Of a DNA stretch of 64,000 nucleotides, positions 38,250-48,700 are shown in pieces; position 1 is the first letter of the stretch; each line of letters opens with the position of its first letter. The notes beneath the pieces were generated by a model. That model was given only the letters and a program-made list of their open reading frames with translations. It searched no databases and was not told where the DNA came from. A program made the position numbers and the translations under genes. This stretch comes from Monocercomonoides exilis. Its lineage: Eukaryota > Preaxostyla > Oxymonadida > Polymastigidae. The stretch is taken from NCBI GenBank assembly GCA_001643675.2, contig LSRY02000014.1, positions 1,350,001-1,414,000 on the forward strand, written 5' to 3'.

Positions 38250-38681
38250 TTTTTCCAACTAGTTTAAAATAAAAAATAACATAGTTTAAATACTTTTAAG
38301 AAAAAATTAAATACATCGCAATCAACTTTTTCCTTACTCATTGCTGATCTTGTCCCATGAATTAATTCTCAAAAAATATTCATGTTTCTTTCCGACATCA
38401 AAATGAAAACAATGTTTTGTATTCAAAATTATTCACATTTAACTTCATTGAAACATACAACATCAAAAAAACAAAATTTAATGTGAATTTGAAAAAATGA
38501 AAAATATATATAGAAAATGACTTTTATGAAGTGACGTTTTTTTATTATGATGATACGCATGTGATTTAATGCGAAATATTTGAAAATAAAAAAACATAAA
38601 ATTTTTAGAAATAAAAAAGGGAGAGTAGTTACTCATAATTTCATCTTTTTTCCTCGAACGAGAGTTTTTATTTGAAATTGC
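38250..38681. promoter_or_regulatory. Divergent intergenic region (2151-residue gene / IFT54)
   Basis: 432 bp of AT-rich DNA between two opposed start codons, so it should contain both promoters. No recognisable core promoter motif or ciliary-gene X-box was found by eye. Confidence 0.45.
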
Positions 38682-40906
38682 ATGTCCGAAGATTCAAACT
38701 ATTTTGAGGAGGCAGTGGGAATATTGAGTCAAGTTGTTGATACTCCAAAGATTACAGTCCAACTTTTATCTCGACCTCCATACAGATTTATCTTTGATGT
38801 AATCATGACAATCCAACGAAAAACACAATTTGCAGAAGGTCTTTTCAACGCCGAAGAATTGGAATCTGGAAAACCAATGGTATTGCATTTTTCAGAAAAA
38901 TTATTTGATTCAAAATTGAAAATTTAAATACATTTCATATTTAGAGAAAGGATCAAAAACCAACTTCAGCAAATAGACGTGCTAAAATTTCCTTTTTAAA
39001 CAAGGTCATAGGGATATCAGGGTTAGCACTTGGCAGAACGTGCACCTGCGATCCAAAAAATGTAATTGCTGGAGCAGAAGCGAAAGCAACAGACGAGATG
39101 CTCAAAATGTTTTTGGAAGCTGCACAAAAGCATGGGAAAAATTCTGCAGGTTTTGTAGCAGCAATAAATTCTTCTGGAGCAGAGAAACCAAAGCAAGCAC
39201 CAAAACCAGCAGCAAAGCCAGCAGCTCAACCAAAAGCTGTTGCTCAGCCAAAATCCGCAGCTCAGCCTCCTCCAGCTGAAGAACAACCGAAGCAAGAGCA
39301 GCAAAAGCAAGAGCAACCTGCAGCTGCACCAGCGCCAGCACCAAAGCCTAAAGAAAGAGCGAGACCAAAGCAACCTCAAAAGCCACCAACCCCTGCAGCT
39401 GCACCTGCAGAAAGCGAAGCAAATGAGCAAGAAAAAGCACCATCTCAGCCACAACCACAACCGCAGCCCAAAATGCATCCAAAGTCTGCGTCAAAGCCTG
39501 GATCAGCGAAGCCATCTCCCACTCAGCCTCCACGTCGTGCACCTTCGCCGATTGAGGTTGACAGCTCTTCTCGTGTCGATGAGCCGCGAGATCAGCCGAT
39601 GTCACCTACGCCCACACCAAGCGGCAGGCAGGATGCTGAGATTGAGCATGCACCGTCGCGAAAACTGTCATCGCGGCCAGCATCAATAAAGAAGCCGCCA
39701 CCGAGGCAGAAGAATCTTGAGGAAGACATGGGAGTGTCTGAAGGAAGCGACTCGGAGCAGTCAGATGGAAGAGGAAACAATGAGAGCAGGAAGCGGGGAA
39801 GAGACAAAGATAAACGGGGAAAGAAAGGCAAAGGCAAGAGGAAGGGAACCGGTTTGTTGCTGTTTCTGTTTTGGTTTTGATGAATAATTGATGGTTGTCC
39901 ACATTTTATTAAAAAACGATATGAATGTTAATTTCAACTGAAAAAATTTTGAAATTTTCGTAACATTTCTGTTACATTTATTCAAATTCACGATCGTTTC
40001 TTCAACTGCGTTTATCTTCTTCTTCTTTTATTTTTTTCCAACATAAGGAATGATGGAATCTGACAGCGAGAGTTCAGAAGTTGAGGACATTTATGCTCCG
40101 CCGTTGGCGGCTCCTCCAGGAAGCAGAAGGAGGAGAGGCGGAGGCGGTGCGAGGATGGGAGCAGCAGGCAATGAGAATGGGGCAGACAGCGGCAACGAGT
40201 CAGGAGGAGAAGGAGATTTTCCAGTTGGAATGGAAATGAGAGGGCAAGGAAGAGATGGAAAGAACAAGTCAACACTTGCAAGGCAGATTGAAGAACACGA
40301 AAGAGAACTGATGGGCAAAGCCGGAGAAGGAGATGACATGGATGAGAAAATGAAAGGGAAGAACAAGAGAGATAGCTTGGAAGATGATAAAGAAACAGGT
40401 ACATCTCTTTAAAATTCATATTTTCATGTATTTTGTAAAACTTAAACAATATTTTTCTTTTCTTTTTCTTTTCTTTTTCTTTTTCTTTTCTTTTCTTTTC
40501 TTTTCTTTTCTTTTTCTTTTCTTTTTCTTTTTCTTTTTCTCTATCATTTTGATTCATCCAATATTATTTTCTATATTTAATAATTTTGATTGCTTAGCAC
40601 GAAGAGACGAGCAAGTAGCACAGATAAGAGACGGAATCCAAGCAATGGTCAAAACTGTCATTCCACTGGGAAGAGTTGACTATATGCAAAGCGATCTTGA
40701 AGGTTTGTAATGATAATTTTTTTTTTCAATGAAAAATAAAATTTTAAATGTCAAATTTTGCACAATGCGATTTGGGCTATAGTGATATCTCGTGAATTTG
40801 ATGAAGCCAGAAAGGAAAATCTTCAAAATGTCTCGACAATCGATCAAAGCAAAAGGTTGCTTAATATTTTTTTTTTTTATTTGAGTGAATTATAATGAAT
40901 CCTTAT

Positions 40907-40994
<88 letters not shown>

Positions 40995-41204
40995 TGTGCA
41001 TTAAATGTATATATACATTTTTTAAAAATCAAATTCAGAGAAACTGATTCTGCTCTAAGACCATTAATGGCCCAGCTGTGCGAAGTTGAGCAATCAATTG
41101 TCGATGTGCAAAAGCAAATTTATCTCATTCAAGCACAAGTCACTCGAAATGACATACACATTCACTCCCTAATGAAAAACATAACATCTCCAAAACGTTC
41201 TTGA
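38682..41204 (+). CDS. IFT54: Intraflagellar transport protein 54 (TRAF3IP1/MIP-T3 homologue)
   Basis: Six exons (38682-38879, 38945-39851, 40048-40398, 40598-40702, 40783-40855, 41039-41204) join in frame to 599 residues. The N-terminal calponin-homology-like domain is recognisable: VQLLSRPPYRFIFDVIMTI, GLFNAEELES, then RAKISFLNKVIGISG and DEMLKMFLEAAQKH, in the order found in TRAF3IP1. A long Lys/Pro/Gln/Ala-rich linker follows. The C-terminal part has the family's IPLGRVDYMQSDLE segment (NPLGK.MDY..ED in animals) and a final coiled coil around LRPLMAQLCEVEQSIVDVQK. IFT54 is an IFT-B component that carries tubulin and motors along axonemes, so the organism is flagellated. Introns 3 and 5 are expanded by simple repeats. 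Confidence 0.92.
40451..40541 (+). repeat. (TTTTC)n microsatellite in IFT54 intron 3
   Basis: Alternating TTTC and TTTTC units fill about 90 bp of the 199-nt third intron of the IFT54 gene, much longer than the 43-71 nt norm of other introns here. Confidence 0.85.
40904..40995 (+). repeat. (TTTC)n microsatellite in IFT54 intron 5
   Basis: More than 20 perfect TTTC units lie inside the 183-nt fifth intron. The repeat is a polypyrimidine stretch upstream of the ATTCAG acceptor and may be variable between cells or strains. Confidence 0.9.
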
Positions 41205-42258
41205 CTTATCTAATTCTTTTTTGGTTAATTTTGATCTTTTATCTATTTTTTAATTTTTGTCCATTTTACTCATTTCACAGCTATCATTTGTCCGTCTGTG
41301 TTTTTATCACCATAAAATAAGGTTTTTGTTCTATCAATCTCTTTGAAACAGTTTCAATATTTTTTTAAAAATGACCCAACCTTTGAAATCAAAAACAACT
41401 CGAGAAGTAATAACTTAATCTGTATTTTAAAGAATACGATTGTTAATAGAGAAAATTATTCAAGAAATATGTGTATTGCCGATGATTACAAGTAAGAAGA
41501 GGGAAGAGGTGAATTGATAATGAAAAGATAAGCCGTATTATTCTCGTAGAATTGGATTCTTCAACAATTTTACGCAAATGCTATGCAATGACATGTATAG
41601 GTTCTAAAAGGTTCATTGCGTTGATCTAGTTCTTCCTTTCTGGATTAGATTCATTAACGAATGTATACAATACAACAAGTCCGAGCCCAAGAACAACAAG
41701 AACTTTCGAAAGCAATTCAACCTTAAAGCATTAAAATTGAAAATAATTGAAAATAACAATTTGAAATCATGTGAAATATCTTATTTAACACACCTGATTA
41801 TCTGTAATCATTTATAAAAACAGTTTAAGGTATTGATGATCATAATTGATCTTTTAAGAAGATTTTTTTAAAAACCTCAATATTTTCACATATAAAGCAA
41901 GTTTAATTAAAATGCACAAATAATATTTGTTTTTGAAGAAATTATCACTTTTTTTAAAAGAAACTGTTCATTTTTCAAAAGCAAAATAGTGTCAAAGTTG
42001 AGTTTGTTATCGAAGAAAAAGAGTTGAATAAGTTAATTTGGATATTAAGTGAAATAATTAAAAAAACATTCACTGACAGTTTAAAAAAAAAATATTCAGA
42101 AATAAAGTTTTTTTTAGGAAGGAAATGTGTTTTAATTTTCGAATTTTTTTTTAAGTGAAATTTTCTTTATCATTTTTTTTTTTTAAAAAAAGAAAGAAAG
42201 AAAACTTTCAGCCAAATGACAAAAACTGATATGATTAGTATGAACAAGAAAGAATATG

Positions 42259-42300
<42 letters not shown>

Positions 42301-42526
42301 TTTTGTTTGGCATTTTGTCAGTAACTCAAAATACAAAATAAAAAAATTAGAAAATAAAAATACTCAAAGTTTAAAAACATAAGTGTTGATTAAAAAAATT
42401 TTTTAAAAGAGGAGTAATTATATATATGCTAACTCATAAGCGTTTGAATGTCTACACTTTGATGAACTTACTAAAGTATTTTTAACTTAGTAAAGAAAAA
42501 AGATTAGGATGTGAGATATTTATCAC
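41205..42526. other. AT-rich spacer between IFT54 and the dehydrogenase
   Basis: 1.3 kb without a recognisable gene. It contains a poly-T tract of about 40 bases ending near 42299. The dehydrogenase promoter should lie in the last few hundred bases. No repeat shared with the rest of the window was noticed. Confidence 0.6.
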
Positions 42527-43309
42527 ATGTCAGAGAATAAATCTCTTTTCGATCTGAAAGGCAAATTTGCAATTGTTACGGGTGCATCATCCGGACTAGG
42601 AGTTCAGTTTGCTCATGCATTGGTCAGACAAGGAGCTGCTGTTGCACTTTTTGCACGTAGAGAAGAGAAATTGGATAAAGTGGTGGTAGATCTCGAAAAA
42701 ATGGGTGGACGTGCAATTGCTATTCAATGCGATGTATCTAATCCAGAGCAAGTGGATGCAGCAGTGAAGCAGGCTCACGATGCATTTGGTCGTATTGATA
42801 TTCTTGTGAATAATGCTGGAATCATAAAAGATGTTCCTGCAGAATCAACAAAAACTGAAGATTGGAAAGCTGTTATTGACACAAATGTAAATGGTACGTT
42901 TTATGTTGCGAGAGCAGTCGCAAAATACATGATTGAACAGAAATATGGAAAAATCATCAACACTGGTTCCATTCATAGTTCAGTAGCAATCCACCCAGAA
43001 GTGCAGCATATGTCTGCGTATGCTACATCAAAAGGAGGAATTCATTTGATGACAAGAGCTCTTGCTGCGGAATGGGCCAAATATAATATAACAGTTAATG
43101 CAATTGGTCCAGGCTGCTTTCCTTCGGAAATGACCGAGGATGCACTTGAAGAAAGTGAATATAGAAAGTTTATAGAAAACCGTGTACCAATGAAAAGACA
43201 TGGTCGTGATGGAGAACTTGATGGTGCCTTGATTTATTTCGCATCAGACGCATCAACTTATACAACTGGACAATTATTAAAAGTTGATGGGGGTTGGACG
43301 TCCATTTAA
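42527..43309 (+). CDS. Short-chain dehydrogenase/reductase (gluconate 5-dehydrogenase-like)
   Basis: Intronless, 260 residues, the normal length of classical SDR enzymes. The Rossmann-fold cofactor motif TGASSGLG is at residues 18-25, NNAG at 95-98, the active-site Asn near 120, and the catalytic Ser around 148-151 with Tyr165 and Lys169 (SAYATSKGG). The C-terminus GQLLKVDGGWTSI is the standard SDR ending, so the TAA that follows is a true stop. An Arg pair after the second strand (FARREEK) favours NADP(H). Overall pattern resembles bacterial gluconate 5-dehydrogenase or 3-oxoacyl-ACP reductase-like enzymes; the substrate cannot be decided. Lack of introns among intron-rich neighbours suggests horizontal acquisition from bacteria. 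Confidence 0.93.
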   Translation: MSENKSLFDLKGKFAIVTGASSGLGVQFAHALVRQGAAVALFARREEKLDKVVVDLEKMGGRAIAIQCDVSNPEQVDAAVKQAHDAFGRIDILVNNAGIIKDVPAESTKTEDWKAVIDTNVNGTFYVARAVAKYMIEQKYGKIINTGSIHSSVAIHPEVQHMSAYATSKGGIHLMTRALAAEWAKYNITVNAIGPGCFPSEMTEDALEESEYRKFIENRVPMKRHGRDGELDGALIYFASDASTYTTGQLLKVDGGWTSI

Positions 43310-43546
43310 AGTTGAATGAAAAAAACGAGATTTAACTTTTTTTATTCACAATTTTGAGGTTATGTTAATTGTGTTTGTATTCTGTTATATTATCCATTTA
43401 CGAATTTTATTTTGTGAATTTTCATGATCTTTACGTCAGCAATATTTCAAAACAACAAAATACGCTGATTCTGTATTCAAAAAAACCTGACCATTTTTTT
43501 GAAAATGAAATTCAAGAAATAAATAAGATCTATTACATAATCTGAA

Positions 43547-45198
43547 ATGGAAGCTCTAAGTTTTGTTTCCATCATCGAAAAAGACAAGCACGACACAATT
43601 ACTACATCATGGTTTGCATATCTTTAAAGAGCGTTTTTGAAATTTTATTTTATTTTGGACAATTACTTTTATATTTTGCGCTGAAAACTTTTTCATTTTT
43701 TTCATCATTGCATTCTTTCTGCTATCATTTAAAACATAATTCTGGACTTTAGGGTGTACCCAGGGTTTCCTGCAGAATATAATCAAGTTTTAATAAATCG
43801 TGGACAGTTTCAGGGAACGATTGACCCTCCATTGATTTTCTCTCGTTATGCTGGACTTTGGCACTACACATATACTTTTAATGTTGGATCAGAATCTTTG
43901 GACATTATGGATACGAGCTTGATTAGATTTACAACTGTTGCTTCTGTTACAGTTGGAAGTAAGGTTTGAAAATGAAATTTTAAAAAGACATTAGGTGAAC
44001 AATTTTGTTCGTTGATATTTAGCATTTCTATCCAGAAAGATATTTCCCAATCGTTAAATTGCTTGCACAAATGTATTTGGATGAAAAAGGAAGGCCACTA
44101 AAAATACTTCAATCGTTTGAAATTGTGAATATTTCTATATTTAGCCACATATTTTTCTTTTTTTTTCAGAGTTCTTAACCTGGCATCTGAAGGAACGATC
44201 ACATTCAGAGATCAAGAAGTGACACCGCCTTCGTTTGACGAAGAGAAAAAATCACTTTTGAAAACACCATTAACTGGTATGAAATAGAGCTTTTAATTAT
44301 GAAGAATGTTTACTATTATTTATTGCACACAATGCAGATGTCACTGACATGTTTGGAGTACAAAGTATACTTCTTTGGCATGCGTTGCTGACAAAGAGAA
44401 GTGTTCTTGTTAAAAGTGATAACTTAGGAAAACTTCTGAACCTTATCAGAGCTTTTCCTCTGTTTGTGTTTCACAGACAAGACTGGACAATGCTGCGTCC
44501 ATTTATCACAGCTCAGTTTGCTTCTACAAGATTTTATAAGCTTATTCAATCACTTAAACAAATTTTGTTCTGTTTTATTCAATAATGTTCTGTTCTGTTC
44601 TTATTTTTTAAAATTTTAAACTTTTTTTCATTTTCGTTCCAGCGACACTGAACTGCAAGACCTTTCATTCCGAAAGAGAACATCTGCAGACGATGTAGAA
44701 GGAGGAGCCGGCGATGACGATGAAGACGAGAAAAGCTCTTCTTCTTCCTCGTCTTCGAAGAAGTCGAAAGGGAAGAAAGGGCGCCACTCTAATGAAACAC
44801 GACACACAGGTGTTGTATGCGGCACGTGTGATTCAGCTGTAGAAGCGCTGGGCGTGTGGGATGTGATAGCAGACATGGAGACGGGCAAAGTGACTGTGAG
44901 GGAGGCGTCTGAAGATCGCGACGACGACAGCGAGGTGCCCTTGGTCGGCCCAGTGTTTGAGATGACTCCCTTCCACAAGGAGGCCGCGGCGATTGTGAAG
45001 AAGTCGCAGAGTCAGAAGGAGCTGGTGACGGGGCTGACGAACTTGACGGTGAAGTTGACTGAGAGGGTGTCTGAGATTAAAGAAGAACTGGAAGGGAAGC
45101 CGATTACACCGAACAATGTGAAGGAGCTGCTGGGAGCTGCTTCGATGGCGACGTGCAGGTTTTTGGTTGATTTGTACAAAGCAGAAACGTCAAACTGA
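43547..45198 (+). CDS. DENND10: DENN domain-containing protein 10 (FAM45) homologue
   Basis: Six exons (43547-43611, 43753-43963, 44023-44114, 44170-44276, 44338-44515, 44643-45198) join in frame to 402 residues. The start LSFVSIIEKDKHDTITTSWV parallels the vertebrate DENND10 N-terminus (IEKD..GEVLW.W.YP). The strongest match is VFHRQDWTMLRPFITAHDTE, against the family's VWHRQDWTIL. GVQSILLWHALLTKRSVLV corresponds to the DENN core that precedes it. Length is close to the vertebrate protein. DENND10 proteins act in Rab regulation on late endosomes and multivesicular bodies. An acidic/Ser/Lys insert (DDDEDEKSSSSS...KKSKGKKG) interrupts the C-terminal third and is absent from typical members. 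It converges on CAND1. Confidence 0.85.
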
Positions 45199-45724
45199 AT
45201 GCGCAGTGGAGCGTTTTTGAGAGTCACGTCAGAAAGTTAATTTTTTTAAGTTTTATTTTGTTGGGTGTATTTTTATTATTATTATTATTTTATTTATTTA
45301 TTTTGTAGAATGAACATAATTCGAAAATTGAAAATTAAAGAAAAGAGAAATTTTTGAAGAATTCGAGTGTGTGCAAATGAATTTGAATGCAAGTCACATC
45401 TTTTTCCCAACTGTTTTTAATTATTTTAATTACAATTGTTACACAATTTAATACAATCAATTCACAAACTAACATTGTTCAGTCTTGCCGCAATTATTGC
45501 ATAAATAAGTTACATGTTATAAAAGGGAAAAAAAAATCAACAAACGAACAAATAAAAAACAGTTTACAAAAAAGAATTGTAAAAAAAATGAGAAAGAATT
45601 CCTGTACCCTCCCTCTTCCTCCCACTTCCGATTTGCAAACATGCATTTATAACACTCTATGCAAACACAAAAATTTTGTACTCTCCCTCTCTCATCTCCT
45701 CCAAAACAACAAGAATAATAACAA
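45199..45724. other. Convergent 3' intergenic region
   Basis: 526 bp of AT-rich DNA between the 3' ends of the DENND10 and CAND1 genes. Short ATT repeats occur near 45270-45300. No gene or clear processing signal seen. Confidence 0.6.
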
Positions 45725-48700
45725 CTAAAACACAGTGTCACTCATTTCCGATTTCAGAAGATCGTATTTCTCTCTCCATTCCGGCTGTGCCATTTTTGCA
45801 GAAATCACTTTCTCAAAGGCAGGATGATTCGCAATCTTTCCCACACGCTCCATCGTCATCACCAGCCGCAGCACATTCTTGTCGCTTTCTGCTCTTGTCC
45901 TGACATCGTCTTCGTCTTCGTTCTTCTTCCGCTTCATCTCCAGCACATCGTCCATCGCCTTCACTATCGCATCCATATTCGCCATCACTGCTTCCACATG
46001 TGTCGTGCACATCACGCCAACAATCGAGAACATCCTTTTTTTCACATCTCCGTCTTTCTCCTTGTCAAACCCTTCAACCAGATGCTGCATCACGCTCCAC
46101 CCATCAATTACTCGGCTCATCTTCTCCAGAATTATCTCCACTGCATCGTACCCAGCCAGCCGCGAGGGTAAACCTTCATCGACAATCAACGACTGCCCAA
46201 ACACCTTCTGTTCTTTTCTGAGAGACGGGTCGAACACAAGAAGAGAAAGAAGGCCCACACAATACGGCCGCAAGATCGATCTGCCAATGTGTGGACGATG
46301 AAGCACGATCATCTTCACCAGCACAGCTGCTTCCTTTTGCACAGACAGATCTTCGTCCAGCAGAAGGCGCAGGAACGAGCCCAAATACTGAGACAGCAGC
46401 GCCTCAAAGCGCTCGGTGGGGCTCATCGACAGCAGCTCATACGAAGCTGAGGAGGAAGTGCCAGTCAGACCAGGCATTCCAGAAAACGAGGTGGAAGTTG
46501 AGCTCAGCGAAGGGATGAATGCCAGCGTGCCTGCAGAGGAAGAAGAGGAAGAGAGAAGAGTTGGCGCAGACTGAAGTGAAGATGTGTTTGTCATGTTCAC
46601 CACTGACGAGATGTCCATCGCTATCACACGCTGCATGGCTTCCAGAACACCAGCACGTGTCAGTGGTGCTACTGGAGCAGCTTGCTGTTCGGTGTGTTGG
46701 GCAGATTTCTTGCTTGATTTTGGCTCTGGACCCAAATCTGTGACACTGGCTGGGTCAAATACAGATGACAATCGTCTCGGCTTGTCATCCATTTTGACAG
46801 TGAAATTTCTCTTTTTCGTAGAATTTCTATCAGCACTTGCTTTTGTTTGGGATTTTCTCATTCTTCTGCCACCTTCTTTTTTTGTCTCAACAATCTCTGT
46901 GACGTCAATCACTTCGTCACCTGAATCGCTCTCTTGCTCGTTCGCTTTGAGCGTGCGGAGCGGCGTGTTCGCAATCAGTCTGGCGAGGCGCGGCATGATA
47001 ATCTCAGGCGAAGAGGCGCACAGACGTGCAATGGATGTGATGGCAGCATCGCGAACAGACTGCACGTCTGATGAGAGGACACCCGAAAGCAGCGTGAAGA
47101 ACTGCTCCAAATGGGCAGACACACCGTCCATTGCAGCACGAGAGTCAGATGGAGATGGCGCACTTTCGTTCGCGTCGTCCTCCATTCGGGTCTTGTCTGC
47201 ATTGTCAAACGATACCTCCAAGTCCATTTCTTCCTCAATGTCACATGCAAATGTTCGGTCTTCGCCCATTTTCACGAGAAACTCACTGACAACCATCAAA
47301 TACAGCATCTGCTGGTCTCCCTTCTCCCCTGCTCGTTCCAGCAGCTGTGTCACAAAGTTTGCAGGTGCTCCAACTGCAATCGACCCCAAACACGACGCTG
47401 CCATCAAAGAGATATCAACAGCTCCTCCAGATGTGTTTTCTTCGTCTCTCTTCTGAGTCATCACCTCTTCAATTTTGTGAATTAGCCCAGGAATCTGCTT
47501 GGAAATATCCTTTTCTTGTCCAATAGCTGCAAAAAATAGCAGAGAAAACACAGCGCGAGGCAGAATTGTGAATGTTATTGGAGACCCAAACGCACTCGAT
47601 GAAGATGCAGGCGAAGGAGAAGGAGAAGGTGAAGAGCTCACATTCTCTGTCATTGGATGCTTTCCTGAGCCATTGTGTTCACTGCCTGAATAACTCGGAG
47701 GAGATGCCATGCTCCTCTGTCTTCTCAGCATGTTCATTGCAGCGCCAGCTGCAGACGGAGACAGCGCTAACAGAGGGACAGGCGACCCGCCGTCTTCTTT
47801 GAGAACAGAAGGAATATCTTCGCTCTGCTCGTCCAGCCACCCAAGAAGCTTTGCAAATAGCTCTTTTTGCTTCTCTTTTTTCTCTCTCACAACAAGCCTC
47901 GCCAGCACATTCGCAGCAGTCTTCCAGCATTCGATGTCGATTGGTTGAGGCTGAGCCACAAACAGCACTTCTTCAATCTGCTTATCAAGCAGCTCTGCTT
48001 TTCTTTTCTCGCCTTCTTCGACTCCTTTCTCCTTTTCTGCCTGAAGCTGCCCGGCCCGCACAATCGCCAGGCGGAGCTTGGCAACAGAATCAGACTCACC
48101 CGACGGGAAATGCGAATTGAACATCATCGCGTCGAGATGCATCTGGCCAAGTGACAAGAAAAGAGGGAGAGAAGAAGGGAGAGAGGACAAGATGACCGCC
48201 AGTGTGGATGCTACAGACGGAGAAAAGCGGAGGTTTGAGTCACAAAGAAGAGGAGAGAGCGACTCAAAGACATCTGTGAGTGATTTATTAGACAGGATCT
48301 GCGCAACAGACGGGACAGAAAACAAGAGAAAGATGCTGTTGAGTGCAGTCAACGCAAGCTGCGGGTTGTGCCTTCTCCGCACACAAGAACACAGCTCGCT
48401 GCAGAGGTTGTCCAGCGACGCTGTCAGCTCCTTCGAGTTGTTTGCGCTAATCCATTCTGAAATGTCTCTGTTCGCAAACACCTGTGAAGCAGCATTGGCT
48501 GCCTGGTTTCTCAGCGTCTCTGTGGACATCCGGTCGGCGATGGTTTTGATGACCGACGGGACGATTTGCGTCCGCTCGGGCAAAAACGCGAAGCAGCGGG
48601 AGAGGATAATTCCCAATGACAGAAGCGCGCTTTGCTTCACCTGCTGCTCAGCCAGCACAGCCTTCGTGAAGATGTCCATGCACATCCCCAGCAGCTCTTG

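Noticed and set aside
40904-40995. CRISPR-like or telomeric array
   Set aside because: It is a plain TTTC microsatellite without spacers, sited in an intron. No CRISPR arrays, tRNA or rRNA genes were recognised in the window.
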